From NCBI GenBank assembly GCA_016630955.3, contig CM049987.1, positions 434,001-498,000 of the forward strand: a stretch of 64,000 nucleotides of DNA. The letters run 5' to 3'. How positions within the stretch are numbered: the stretch's first letter is position 1; every line of letters begins with the position of its first letter. The notes beneath the pieces were generated by a model that saw nothing but the letters and a program-made list of their open reading frames with translations, searched no databases and was not told the origin of the DNA. The position numbers were made by a program, and so were the translations under genes. Shown piece by piece: positions 1 to 10,265 of this stretch. This stretch comes from Didymella arachidicola. Taxonomy: Eukaryota; Ascomycota; Dothideomycetes; Pleosporales; Didymellaceae.

Positions 1-100
1 TTCGAACATTTGTAGGCAGACGACACAGGCAGACGTGGTTGGTGTGAAGCCCTTTACAAATGCAAACCTGTAGAGCACCACGCGACAGAACGCGGTTGAG

Positions 101-566
101 ATGTCAGCATGTGATCTCAACAGCTACAACGGCTGTAATGTTCACAATTGGCAATATTGGCCGGATACAAAGAAGGAGCAGCTCGAACGCATGATGTATG
201 CGGAGGAGACCGGAAGCGAGGTATTTAAGTACGTCATGATGCAACGAATGTGTCTCCTTACTTGTCAATCTTGCAAAAAGAATAGAGGTGAGTGTGAAGC
301 CAGTGTGAGGGTATGGATAGGCTGAATGGCTATCTGTAGGGCTTATGCTCTGGCCGGGGAGTCTCATATTCCCTACTCAAGACCAAGAGATGGACCCTTT
401 CTTCTTCGTCGACCCTCGTGATCATGATTATGCAGATCATGGAATACGAATATATAGAGATATCTGCTTTGCCGGCTTAGGTACTATGGAGCGCGTTCAC
501 TATATTGCGGCCGACCCAAACATGTTTTACAATGAGCAGATGAAACATGTTTGTGATGGTGGGTGA
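101..566 (+). CDS. hypothetical small protein (tentative two-exon gene)
   Basis: I do not recognise this protein. Exon 1 (101-287) ends at a strong GTGAGT donor. Exon 2 (340-566) follows a TAG acceptor, with a branch-like GCTGAAT inside the 52-nt intron. Joining them keeps one frame of 137 aa from the ATG at 101 to TGA. The product has a Cys-containing stretch (MCLLTCQSCKKNRG) near the junction and a Phe/Asp-rich second half (DPFFFVDPRDHDYADHG). There is no signal peptide, membrane segment or known motif. It lies close to the left edge, so an upstream exon outside the window is possible. The splice sites and intron length match the other genes here, which is the main support; chance ORFs remain a real alternative. 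Confidence 0.38.
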
Positions 567-1902
567 TACTCCTGGCAAGGGGACGTACTTCGAAGTCCGA
601 ACGCTGCCAATCACCCACGTGTCGGCCCTTCTGGCTGCGATATCGCGCATACGGGTGCCATGTCGCACACAATCACAAAGGGCGTACGAGGTGACCCTTC
701 GATTTGGGGTGTGAATGCTGTGACTTTCGGGGACGGCGGAACGGCAGCCGAGTGAGTTCTGCTAGCGCATGAAGGAGCTGTAGGATTTCGAGTCAGGCAT
801 GACCGATGGAAACAACCGTCCGGGCCGAGATATAGTCTTCGGCATCGGGCGAAAAAGGGACGGAAGCCACACGGTGCCGCAACGTGGTGTACGAAACTTG
901 ATGTTGGTGTTTGATGATGACGGAGGACGTTGTGATCCAGCCGTGCCTGAAGATCTTCGCCTAAGCGACGGGCCTTGCAAGCCATTCGCACGCGACCCAA
1001 GCGTACCAAGTTGGCGGCTTTCAGCCCGGGGTGACATGTTGCGTCCGCGCGTCGCAGAGTGGACGACGTAACTGACACTTATCGGACAGCACCTCGATCC
1101 CCCGGCGCCGCGTGCTTCTTCCTGATCACAAAGCCGCTGCGATTACCCAATCAGCCACTCACGGTGCGGGAATTGGGAAGGAACATCCTTGCAGCCCTAA
1201 CGCCCGTGAGCTCTCTGTCATCGTCCGAATCGAAGACGACGTCCAGAAGCCCAAGGAACGCATACCATACACCGCTGCGCTGACCGTGCGCGCAAAGAAA
1301 AAAAGAGCTATTACTATTGCCATATTGCTATTGCACCGGAGCCCAACGATGGAGGTGAGCGCCCACTGCATTCTTTTCCCTCTATTGCCCTACCCTGTTG
1401 CGTCATCTTTGAGATAACTTTCCTTCTGCTCGCACACTTGCTGTATCGACATACTATTGCGCCGTACAGTCCTTCTTTCCTTTATTCACAAATACACGCC
1501 TGTGCTTGCTCCTACCTCAGTCCTACCCTGCGGCGTTGCTATGCCTGGAGTTAGGCTCCTGTGCCATCACCAAGGGTGCTTGCCTACGCGTGTTACTCTT
1601 GTAGTACCATACGGCGAGCTCTGATTGCTCCATCATTCTGGCAATCTCTCATCTTCACCGCGACTTCTCCCTTCACAGTCCCTGCCTTGGTGGTTGGGCT
1701 GTTTACTGGTTTCAACGTCATTGTCATTATCTGCGGGCCGGAAGGGAAAGTTAGGAAGGGACCTGCACGCGACACCGCGGCATGCCAGACAGGTAAAAGG
1801 GAAGGAGAGACAACAACACTCACGCCCTGCTGCCTCTTTCACGTGCCATTTCGTCCTTCATTGTTGTTTTCAGCTTTATACCCTGTACTACTACCCTACA
1901 TC
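567..1902. other. intergenic region, GTR2 upstream
   Basis: No convincing gene. Several overlapping ORFs of 70-155 codons exist on both strands but none has family similarity or matching splice sites. The last ~500 bases before GTR2 are pyrimidine-rich, as fungal promoters often are. Confidence 0.5.
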
Positions 1903-3299
1903 ATGAATCGCCATTCGAGCCGGCAGGTGTCTGCATTCTCAGCGGAAGGTCTTGGGCAGATCTATGAGGATGAAGGAGTTCGACGGTCGTCGGTGCAATC
2001 AATCGTGCAAGCGTCGAGTCTGAAGCCAGGAGCACAGTTGACCATGGAACGTTTCCTGCAGGACCTACCTAGCGCCGACCAACCGCCAGTTGACTTCAGT
2101 CAACAATATCATACAGGCCGCATCCCCAATAGTAAAGGGAGAGATGCCAAGCCTAGGTTACTTCTCATGGGCCAGAGAAGGTGGGTAGCCCCACGATCGG
2201 TGATGGGATGTGGCTGACCTGCTTCGCTAGGAGTGGCAAGTCGTCAATAGCCAACGTGGTGTTCCACAAACTACCCCCAAGTGAAACGCTGTTTCTCGAG
2301 ACTACTTATAGGATAAAGAAGGAATCGATGCAGTAAGTTCAGATGACAAGTATGTGCACAGTAGCTTACTTACACGAGCAGCTCGTTTATGGACTTCCAA
2401 GTTTGGGACTTGCCGGGTCATCTGGACTACTTTGACCCTGCATTCGATACAGACAATATCTTTGACGAGATTGGTGCGCTCATCTGGGTTATTGATGCAC
2501 AGGACGAGTACCTCGACGCCATCCAGAGACTTAACCTCACAATCCTCAACTTGCAGCATTCATACCCCAACATCAATATTGAAGTATTCGTACACAAGGT
2601 TGACGGGCTCTCAGACGACTTCCGTGGCGACACATTTCGCGACATCATCCAAAGAGTGCAGGATGAGCTCAGCGACAATGGCTACGAGCAAGCACCTATC
2701 TCTTTCTACCAAACCAGCATCTACGACCATTCCATATTCGAAGGCTTCAGCAAAGTCATACAAAAGCTGATACCGCAACTGCCGACTCTCGAAGCGCTAC
2801 TGAACAATCTCTGCGCCGCATGCAATATCGAAAAGGCTTATCTGTTCGACATCATGAGCAAGATCTACGTAGCGACCGACACAACACCGACAGACATTGG
2901 CAACTATGAGATCTGCTCAGACTACATCGATGTCGTCGTGGATGTCGCAGAGATATACGGATACGAACGCGACAACCAGACACCCGAGGAGGATTTACTC
3001 GAGAAGGGCAATGGCGACGCTGAGAGCTTAATCACCATGGAACGCAAGGGATCAAGGTATTTGTACTTGCGAGAGCTGAATAAGTGAGTACAGCGGATCA
3101 CAGTCTTCCAATCGCCATCTGACGGCAGTCTAGGTACCTTGCGCTCGTGTGCATTATGGGTGACGACAGCCCCGCTGAGAAGAAGGCCATCATCGACTAC
3201 AATGTTGGTGTGTTCCAGGCAGGATTGAGGAAGGTGTTCCCCAAAGGCGATCGGGAAGCTCAAATCGAGATTGTGGCCACAAACGATGCAGCCTCATAG
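1903..3299 (+). CDS. GTR2: Rag-family GTPase Gtr2 (RagC/D orthologue)
   Basis: This is a small GTPase that pairs with Gtr1 on the vacuole (EGO complex) to signal amino acids to TORC1. There are four exons: 1903-2180, 2231-2332, 2382-3083 and 3134-3299, giving 415 aa. The P-loop GQRRSGKS (about residues 90-97) spans the first intron. G3 is WDLPGH (135-140), followed by the RagC-type block DYFDPAFD. G4 is HKVDG. The C-terminal roadblock-like region contains SFYQTSIYDHSIFEAFSKVIQKLIPQLP-type sequence and ends with YLALVCIMGDDSPAEKKAIIDYN, typical of RagC/Gtr2. The start at 1903 gives an N-terminal extension of about 80 residues over yeast Gtr2. The G3 motif has His where RagC has Gln120 (see findings). 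Family assignment is very secure; the exact N-terminus is less so. Confidence 0.93.
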
Positions 3300-3874
3300 C
3301 AGAGCCTCGTCTCGCTGTGCCGAAACAAGATGAAGGGGGAAGGGTGGATCTCCCACGGGCAACGACCAGAAGTGTGAGTCGTGTCCTCATATACATAGAA
3401 ATCGACATTATAACAAGTCTCCTCTGTAAGCAGATGGGGCACACAAATGCAAATCCAAAGTCATAACACCTGTGTTCGCTCCAGAAGCCTCATTGAGTGT
3501 GGATGTGGCTGATGCTAGTAGAGTAAGTGCAGCCAGTCGCTGCGCACGGAACTCGGATGATCTGCGTCACCGCCGCTCTTCTGCCGGATGTGGACTCTCT
3601 CACAGCTGCAAGCTTGGTGCAATTTATCTCCGCTACCTCGGACCGCTTCCCACCCCTCTTGCTGGAAAGTGACGACGTGTCTGTTTGAACTGGTCTTTTC
3701 TTGCAAGCTGCTCTTCAGCGTGCAAATTGGCAGGTGAATACATCTAGAGTGCTCATGTGAAACTTGAAGGGACACACAAGTGCTAACGCCAGCAGGTGCA
3801 AAACACACCACTTAACACAGCAACACATTCTACGTGCCTAGCAACTACCTTGAACACTGACACTTGCTGGCAAT
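3300..3874. other. intergenic region between GTR2 and the cytochrome b5-like gene
   Basis: No gene seen. It should hold the GTR2 3' end and the promoter of the next gene. The 66-98-codon ORFs here look random. Confidence 0.5.
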
Positions 3875-4887
3875 ATGTCGAACCCAGCCCGCTACCGCAA
3901 GCCGGCTACGACATCGGCCACGGCCAGCACCTCAGAGGCCAGCCATGAAGATACGATTCCCATTGCACGCGCCTCTGTGCCAGCTACCAGCCATATCCAC
4001 GATCGTGAATCTGACCAAACAACATCAATTCCGCGCGCACACGCGTCCACCACAGAAGCCAAAAAGGAGTTGAAAGCCGCTGTCAACGAGCAAGCGGTCA
4101 AGACCTCGAGCGGCTTCTCCGTCCTTGACGTCCTGAGGGTGCTGGGCGGGCTGGTACTGCTCAGCGCAGGACTAAGCTATCTGAGCACCAGCGGCGAGAG
4201 TATGACATGGGGCTACAATGGCAAATGGACACGACTGCGGGAGTGGAAGAACGTCTTGGTGCGTCCCGTTTCCACCAACCACCCTTAACCGCTTCAAGCC
4301 TTCACGAAGCCAACGCTCACTTCGTTTGCCAACACTAACCCCATCCGCAGAAAGGCGAGGTCCAACTCACCGACATAGAACTAACCAAATACGACGGCTC
4401 CGATCCCACAAAACCAATCTACCTCGCCCTCAACGGCACCCTCTACGACGTCAGCGCATCCCCGCACACCTACGGACCCGGCGGAAGCTACCACTTCTTC
4501 GCGGGCCGCGACGCCGCGCGCGCCTTCCTGACGGGCTGCTTCGCGGAAGACGCGGTCCCGGACCTGCGCGGGGTGGAGCGCATGTTCATGCCCGTGGACC
4601 CGGAGGAGAAGGAAGGCGCGACGCCCGAGACCATCGAGAAAGCCAAGCGCAGGAAGCCGCTGACCACGGCCGAGGAGAAGAATAGGAAGGCCAAGGAGAT
4701 GAGGGAGGCGAGGCAGAGGATGGTGCAGGGGCTGGAGAGCTGGCATGCGCTGTTTAGGGGCGATAAGGGGAAGCCGTATTTCAGGGTGGGGACGGTTATG
4801 AGGCCGGAAGGCTGGGAGAAGTATTTACCGGAGAAGCCGTTGTGTGCGCAGGCGGAGAAGAGCAGGCCGGTGAGGAAGTACGAGTAG
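3875..4887 (+). CDS. membrane-anchored cytochrome b5-like heme/steroid-binding protein (MAPR/DAP1-type)
   Basis: Two exons (3875-4258 and 4351-4887) are separated by a 92-nt phase-0 intron, giving 306 aa. The N-terminal ~80 residues are Ser/Thr/Ala-rich. One transmembrane segment follows at about 82-103 (VLDVLRVLGGLVLLSAGLSYL). The cytochrome b5-like domain starts at about 131 (LTDIELTKYDG) and includes YLALNGTLYDVSASPHTYGPGGSYHFFAGRDAARAFLTGCF. This matches the MAPR family (yeast Dap1, human PGRMC1), including the two tyrosines of the YGPxGxY motif (Y169, Y175) that correspond to heme-contacting tyrosines in PGRMC1. The charged C-terminal part (190-306) extends beyond a minimal MAPR. By family knowledge it would bind heme and act at ER membranes with cytochrome P450s; its substrate is unknown. 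Confidence 0.85.
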
Positions 4888-5449
4888 TTTTGTGTAGATC
4901 AATGCAGACGTCAATGTGCTGCCTTGCAGCATAGCATACCGGGTTGTGAGCGCTGGAGGCGGGGGGAATGGGTGTATCAAGTGACGGGAAAGTCATCGGA
5001 ATGTATGTTGTGCGTAATGGTTGGAGCACCTAGCCGAGGCATCTGAAGCAAGCGATGATATGCTGAGCACATTTGCCTGACAGGCACCATTTGAAGGCGA
5101 CGCTCCAGATGTGAAATAGCTCAGGTAATCATGCAACCCATCCATCCAACGTCCAGCGCATATCTGACGGACTTGGACGCTGGGCGCTCTGCACCTCATC
5201 CGTAACACCTCATTTTCGACATCAATCATAAGTTCGTGAGGTTTGTTCGGTTCGGATATCTTTCTCATTCAATACATAACCGACACGGCCCACAGGCGCG
5301 GTGCTGTACCTCCGCCTGTCCTCCCTTCATTTCCTTCCTTTGTGAAGACCCGTTCGCGCTAACGCCGTTGGTAACTGGGAAAGAGGAATGTCGTTGAAAG
5401 CTGAAAAGGAGCACCGATGTTCGTCTACTTCATTACTGCGGATGGAGAT
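4888..5449. other. convergent intergenic region
   Basis: This lies between the 3' ends of the cytochrome b5-like gene (+) and eS25 (-). No gene or structured RNA was recognised. Confidence 0.5.
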
Positions 5450-5947
5450 TTACTCGGCATCACCGACAGCGCGGGCTGTATTGCGTCAGCAGATGTTCTC
5501 AGAGCCCCCCGAAAGAGGGCGGGATAGCGAAGCTGAAGCTCGTCTGGGTTCGGGGAAACGCACTGTAGACGGACAGCTTCGAGTGGCCAATGACCTTCTT
5601 GATCTGGCCCTGAGCCTCGAGGTCCTTGAGGGCTTTCCTGGCGAGCGAGCCGTTGATCTTGAGACGATCGACGAGGGTGGCAACGGTGATCAGGCGGTAC
5701 GACTGGACATCCTTGTTGAGCTTGTCGGTGACGTTCTTGTCGAGGACGACAGCGTGCTGGGCCTTGTCCTTGACTACACGATCAATCAGCACAGCTCTCT
5801 CGCATCTTCATCTCGTCGCGCGCGTTGTGGGTTGAGATTTGATCTTGTTGGCGTTCGTTGTGCGCGGTGGGAACGGCTCGGTCACGTACCCTTGCCCTTG
5901 GACCACTTCTTCTTCTGCTTCTTGCCTCCGGTTGCTGAGGGAGCCAT
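5450..5947 (-). CDS. RPS25: 40S ribosomal protein eS25
   Basis: This is a structural protein of the small ribosomal subunit. On the minus strand there are three exons: 5947-5890 (MAPSATGGKKQKKKWSKGK), 5773-5564, and 5475-5450 (final residues RAVGDAE). They encode 97 aa, the usual eS25 length. The basic KKQKKKWSKGK start, the block VTDKLNKDVQSYRLITVATLVDRLKINGSLARKAL and the end GHSKLSVYTRAVGDAE are diagnostic. Without the last intron (GTGCGT donor, TACAG acceptor) the frame would run into a non-conserved tail, so the short 26-nt final exon is well supported. Intron 1 is 116 nt, longer than most introns here; I saw no clear snoRNA boxes in it. Confidence 0.95.
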
Positions 5948-6848
5948 TTTGTCGATGTGTGAGTGTCTGGTCTGAGGAAGCGAGGGCGTCAGAGCAGAGG
6001 ACTCAAAATGGGGTTGCGCGGTGGGCGCCAAGCAGACCCACTTACTCGCACCTTCCTCCAAGCGAAGCCGCTAGTGCCGGAAGGGACGAACATCAACTTC
6101 ACCCACCCCGTCCACCGCCATGCTAATACTCAGGACGCTTGAATGCCAGTAGGGAGTGCTGGTAAACATAGCTTGAAAGCAGCGCATTGTGCATATGAGT
6201 CGCTGGTTGTAAATGATGTTGTGGCGCTTCACAGCGTCGCAGCATCTTCCCCAACCCACCAAACCATGTCAAACTTCCATCGATCTATCACTCAGTAGGA
6301 CGCATCATGACCAGCGACAATTGCACTGAACCCCATTCATTATCACCAAGAGTCGCTCACCTCAGCATCCAAACCCCTCAAATCCCCCCCACATCAGTCA
6401 TCGCACTCGTGCCCCGACACATGCACAGCACCACCCTGCTCACATCACCGCACACCTCCTAACCCCTCTTCCACCCTTCCATCCCGCGTCCGCCGGCATT
6501 GGATTCTCAACATCCAGCACACAACGCTTTCACGCCTTATGCCTGCAGCGCGGCCGGCGGGTGATGTTCTGGCACGGATTAGCGAGGGGATTGGACTCGA
6601 TGCCGGGTGAAGTGATGCTGGGGCCGTAGTTGTGGTGTATGCAATGGTGACAGCGTGGGTAGTTAGTAGGTAGTGGGTCGATGTCGATGAGGTAGTTGAT
6701 TTGAGGGGGGTTGGTTGTGAGGGGTGGTGTGTAGTTAAGTGTATAGGTGGTTGATGAAAGGGGGGGGGGGGGGGGGGGATCGCGGCGATGGAGACAGTGC
6801 TGATACGTAAAATGCGAACAGTGATGACAATGTGGTATAGCTCCGCTA
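5948..6848. other. intergenic region, eS25 promoter and NRDE2 3' end
   Basis: No gene supported. It contains an uninterrupted run of 19 G at 6760-6778 (C on the NRDE2 transcript strand), beginning about 70 bases past the NRDE2 stop. The rest is C/T-rich sequence before eS25. Confidence 0.6.
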
Positions 6849-9800
6849 TCAAGCCCCAGATCCCTCAAGCTCGATATACACCCTAATCTCCTTCTCCCCC
6901 ATAACCCCACACAATCTCCTCAGCTCCTCCTCCCCAAAAACGCCCCTCGCTTCCGTAAACGCTAGCATAACAAATGGTTTACACCACGGCACCCTCTTCA
7001 AGCCCTCGTAAAACGTGCCCTTGACCCGATTCTCCTGCTCCTCGACCCCCATCGTCCACTTACTCTTCCAACCCTCCCGTCTCGAGCGCTTATCTGCCAA
7101 CAGCGTTGTCTGTGTCGTCTTTAGCTCCGCGATCTCGAAGCGCAGCCACATGCTCCACAGCGCGGGACTGCTGCGTCCGCACGCGTCGACATGCGTGGCG
7201 CGGCGATATAGTGCGCGGACGGAGTGGCTTGTTGACCCTGCGAGAGTGCCGCGCTGCGTTTCGTGCTGGATCGCGAAGGCCCATGTGCTCGCGCTTGAAG
7301 ACGGGGAGAGGTCGAGGACGCGGGATACGTGGCCGCGCATGCGGTCGTCGAGGGCGAAGCGGGATTCGTTTGCTGCGAAGGTGGCGAGGAGGAGAGTGTT
7401 GGTGGGGAAGAGGGTGATGGAGGGTGATATTGCGGAGCGGATGAGGTCTGGGCGTGTGATGGGGGTGTGGGAGATGTGGTGTGCGAAAAGGGAGGCGAGG
7501 AATTGGGCGTGCGATTCGGCGTGCGGGGAGGTGTGCAGGCGGTGCGAGGTGAGCCAGGATGTGAGGTTGGTGTGGACTGTGAGGGCGGCGGAGGCGTTGA
7601 GGGATGATGTGAGGTAGGAGAGTAGCGCGAGGAGGGCGGTGCAGGGTACGGCGGCTGGGAGGTCGGAAGCTAGGAGCGCGGTTTCGAGGGTGCTTTGGAG
7701 CGAGGAATGAGCTGATGTGATGGAGCTTGGGGTTTTGTTGTCTGCTAGGAGTAGGCGGTTAAGGGCCTCGGGGTTGTTGCCGCTGTGGAGTGCGTGCCAG
7801 ACGTAGCTGAGGAGGAGCTGTAAACGGTCTGCTGGTGAGCTCTTGATGGCTAGTGCGGCAGCGAGAATCTGCGAGGCTTTTGCTGTGTTGCCTAGTTTAT
7901 GCTCTGTCATGGCGTACATGTTGTAGAGTCGGATGCTCGTCGGATTGGCTTTCAGCAGGCGCTTCGCGGTCTTCGCTACCTCTGCAGGGAAGTGCGCGCT
8001 CTCGAAGGCTAAGAGGTATTCCCCAGTGGCCTCGACGCCCGGAAGGGTGGTTGCCAGTAACTTCAGGGCGTTACGAACGAAGCCAGGATCGAGTCGAGAA
8101 GACTCCAGTGAGAACGACTGCTGCACTAGAAGGTCGCTGGTCATGTGGAAGCTGGGCAAGGGACTGCGTAAGTACTGTGAGAGCGCTTCGGCATACTGCG
8201 GCATCTCTGAATTCAGCTTTAGTGAGCATATCGTCTCAGATCTGCAGCGCTGCAGATAGGGGTCCTCCCACCACGGTCTCGTCGTAGGAATCCCAGCTAG
8301 CTGAGGGAGCCCACAGAAGCAGAGGAACGCATCGATCTGCATCTGAGCCGGAGCATCGGGGCCGTTCGCAACGATATCTTTCAGATCAGAGAAGAAGATA
8401 GTATGGAATGGATCCTCTTCGCCCACTTCATCCGCCGAGCGGCCAGGGTAACGGAGCTTGCTCTCATGTTCCGATTCGCGTTTTCGAAATTCATCGAAAG
8501 ATGAGACTGGACCTCCTGGTGTCTCCAAGATGACTGAGCACGTTGGCGGTACTGCATCTTCGATCGAAGTATGTCTCCAGCCTTTGCTGCCAGGCTCGCC
8601 GATGCGAGGTGCCTCACTCTCCCAAAACTCCTCGAACTGTTGCATCTTGTCCGCAGGGAGACTCGGCGGAGCCATATGATTGTACTCCAGAATAGCCTGC
8701 CAGGCTGCCAAGGCGAGTTCCTGATAGCCAGCCTCTTGCATCATCGTCGTGAGGCGGACGAAGAGGTGCATCTGAGCTTGTGCCCTGCCTGCAGCGTCCA
8801 TAGAGTTCGCTGCATGCAAGGCCTCTAGCGCTTTGAGGAAAGCCGCACGGCAATCTTCGTATTTGTACGTTGTGAACGTGGACTGTACAAAGTCCAAGTA
8901 TTCGAACCATAGCTTCATGTTGTGAGGGTGTTCCTTGAGCACGGCCTGCCACCTGGTTGACACTTTCTCATCGTTCCAATGCCGCCTTGATTCCCGCAAG
9001 AGACCAGCTTGTAGTTCGATTCGACTTGCATCAGTACCACCGATCTTACGCAGAGCCTCTTCGTACGTCGAGATGCGCACATCGGCCAAATTCTGCCTAT
9101 CAGCTGCGAAAAGCTCGGAGATTGCCCGGTCCAGCTTCATCATTGCCTCTTGATGCTCAATCAGATCCAGCCATGCTTGCAGATTGGAAGGATCATCGCG
9201 CGTCTCGCGAATCAGCCTGGAGTTCTTCTGCATGACTTCGGAGTTCGTGTTCGCAGCTTCGGTGCCGGATTCGTAGTGCGTGTCTGGGTCGTCGAGTCTA
9301 TCAGGGTCTTGCTTCGTGACAATCCCGCGATAGTCAACGTCAGGCGCAGCACTGACTTCCTCCTCGCTGTCACTATCAGGGCCTCGCTTGCGCTTGCCAG
9401 TACCAGAGAGTGAGATGAAATCGCTTGCTGCATCACTCTGGTGGTTTGCTGCGACCTTGACGAGGCGCAGTGTTCGTCTGCTCTCATTGGCAGCGTGCTT
9501 GCCTGTCAGCAGACGCTTCTGTCGCTGGCGCACGAGCGGTGTCATGCAGATGCTCTTATCGGTTGAGTGTTCACGGTCGATTTTCTGATATGGGAGACCG
9601 AGAACATTACCATATCCAGTGCGTCTGTAGCTGGGGACGTCGTAGCGATTGAGGGTTCCATACTTGACAATGTCGACATCGCCCCGGCGGTCGCTGAAGT
9701 AGGACCTTTTCGGGGGTTCATTTTGATGGCGCTCCTCACGCAGCGGCGACCTCTTTTCTGAACGATGTCTTTCTCGTGAGGCCTTGCGCTGTCTGTGGTC

Positions 9801-9893
9801 CTTCTCTTGACGCCGAGGTTCTTCCGGGCGTGGTTGCTCAGGCGCCTTCGCCTTTGGGCGGAAGCTGGCGAACTTGGGGGCCGTAGAGCTCAT
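6849..9893 (-). CDS. NRDE2: NRDE2-family nuclear RNA-processing protein
   Basis: A single exon of 1014 aa. NRDE-2 proteins (PF08424) act in the nucleus with the Mtr4/exosome machinery and in nuclear RNAi-linked silencing in animals and fission yeast. The N-terminus FASFRPKAKAPEQP is followed by a basic, low-complexity stretch rich in Arg/Glu. Then come conserved SYFSDRRGDVDIVKYGTLNRYDVPSYRRTGYGNVLGLP (about 85-125) and the core NSRLIRETRDDPSNLQAWLDLIEHQEAMMKLDRAISELFAADR (about 225-265). The remainder is Ala/Leu-rich helical repeat sequence resembling HAT/TPR repeats. The start ATG at 9893 gives the expected family N-terminus. It is divergent from UTP10, sharing a short promoter. The absence of introns over 3 kb is notable but not unusual. 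Confidence 0.88.
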   Translation of the reverse strand: MSSTAPKFASFRPKAKAPEQPRPEEPRRQEKDHRQRKASRERHRSEKRSPLREERHQNEPPKRSYFSDRRGDVDIVKYGTLNRYDVPSYRRTGYGNVLGLPYQKIDREHSTDKSICMTPLVRQRQKRLLTGKHAANESRRTLRLVKVAANHQSDAASDFISLSGTGKRKRGPDSDSEEEVSAAPDVDYRGIVTKQDPDRLDDPDTHYESGTEAANTNSEVMQKNSRLIRETRDDPSNLQAWLDLIEHQEAMMKLDRAISELFAADRQNLADVRISTYEEALRKIGGTDASRIELQAGLLRESRRHWNDEKVSTRWQAVLKEHPHNMKLWFEYLDFVQSTFTTYKYEDCRAAFLKALEALHAANSMDAAGRAQAQMHLFVRLTTMMQEAGYQELALAAWQAILEYNHMAPPSLPADKMQQFEEFWESEAPRIGEPGSKGWRHTSIEDAVPPTCSVILETPGGPVSSFDEFRKRESEHESKLRYPGRSADEVGEEDPFHTIFFSDLKDIVANGPDAPAQMQIDAFLCFCGLPQLAGIPTTRPWWEDPYLQRCRSETICSLKLNSEMPQYAEALSQYLRSPLPSFHMTSDLLVQQSFSLESSRLDPGFVRNALKLLATTLPGVEATGEYLLAFESAHFPAEVAKTAKRLLKANPTSIRLYNMYAMTEHKLGNTAKASQILAAALAIKSSPADRLQLLLSYVWHALHSGNNPEALNRLLLADNKTPSSITSAHSSLQSTLETALLASDLPAAVPCTALLALLSYLTSSLNASAALTVHTNLTSWLTSHRLHTSPHAESHAQFLASLFAHHISHTPITRPDLIRSAISPSITLFPTNTLLLATFAANESRFALDDRMRGHVSRVLDLSPSSSASTWAFAIQHETQRGTLAGSTSHSVRALYRRATHVDACGRSSPALWSMWLRFEIAELKTTQTTLLADKRSRREGWKSKWTMGVEEQENRVKGTFYEGLKRVPWCKPFVMLAFTEARGVFGEEELRRLCGVMGEKEIRVYIELEGSGA

Positions 9894-10265
9894 GTTGGGT
9901 TACTGAGCGGCCAGCCATAGCGCGGGCACGTCTCTAGGGCTGCATGTCGTTGTTGCGCGGGACGACTGTGGATGTGCAGTCGTTGGATGTGTCGACGGTT
10001 GGAACACGTGATGGGTGGAGGTGCACCGGTCGAGGCGTGGCGTGCCACTGCGGTGCTGGTCTGGGTGGCGCACCGTAAAATGTTGAAATGTCGAAAAGTT
10101 CGGGGCCCGTGCACGGGGCTTGTCGAGGGTCGCGAAATTTTGGCGTAGACTGCAGACCGCAGACCGACGACAACGCCCGCCACGACAAATCCCACGCCGC
10201 TCCTGCGTCCAATGGCCCTGCCGACCCGCACGGCAACATAGAAGACGGGCTGCAAAATCCACACA
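9894..10265. promoter_or_regulatory. shared divergent promoter NRDE2/UTP10
   Basis: These 372 bases separate the start codons of two divergently oriented RNA-processing genes. No defined transcription-factor site was assigned; the region must contain both 5' leaders and core promoters. Confidence 0.6.

Noticed and set aside
5774..5889. Possible intronic snoRNA in eS25 intron 1
   Set aside because: No convincing C/D or H/ACA box pair was found; ATGAAGA and CTGATT are only weak resemblances.
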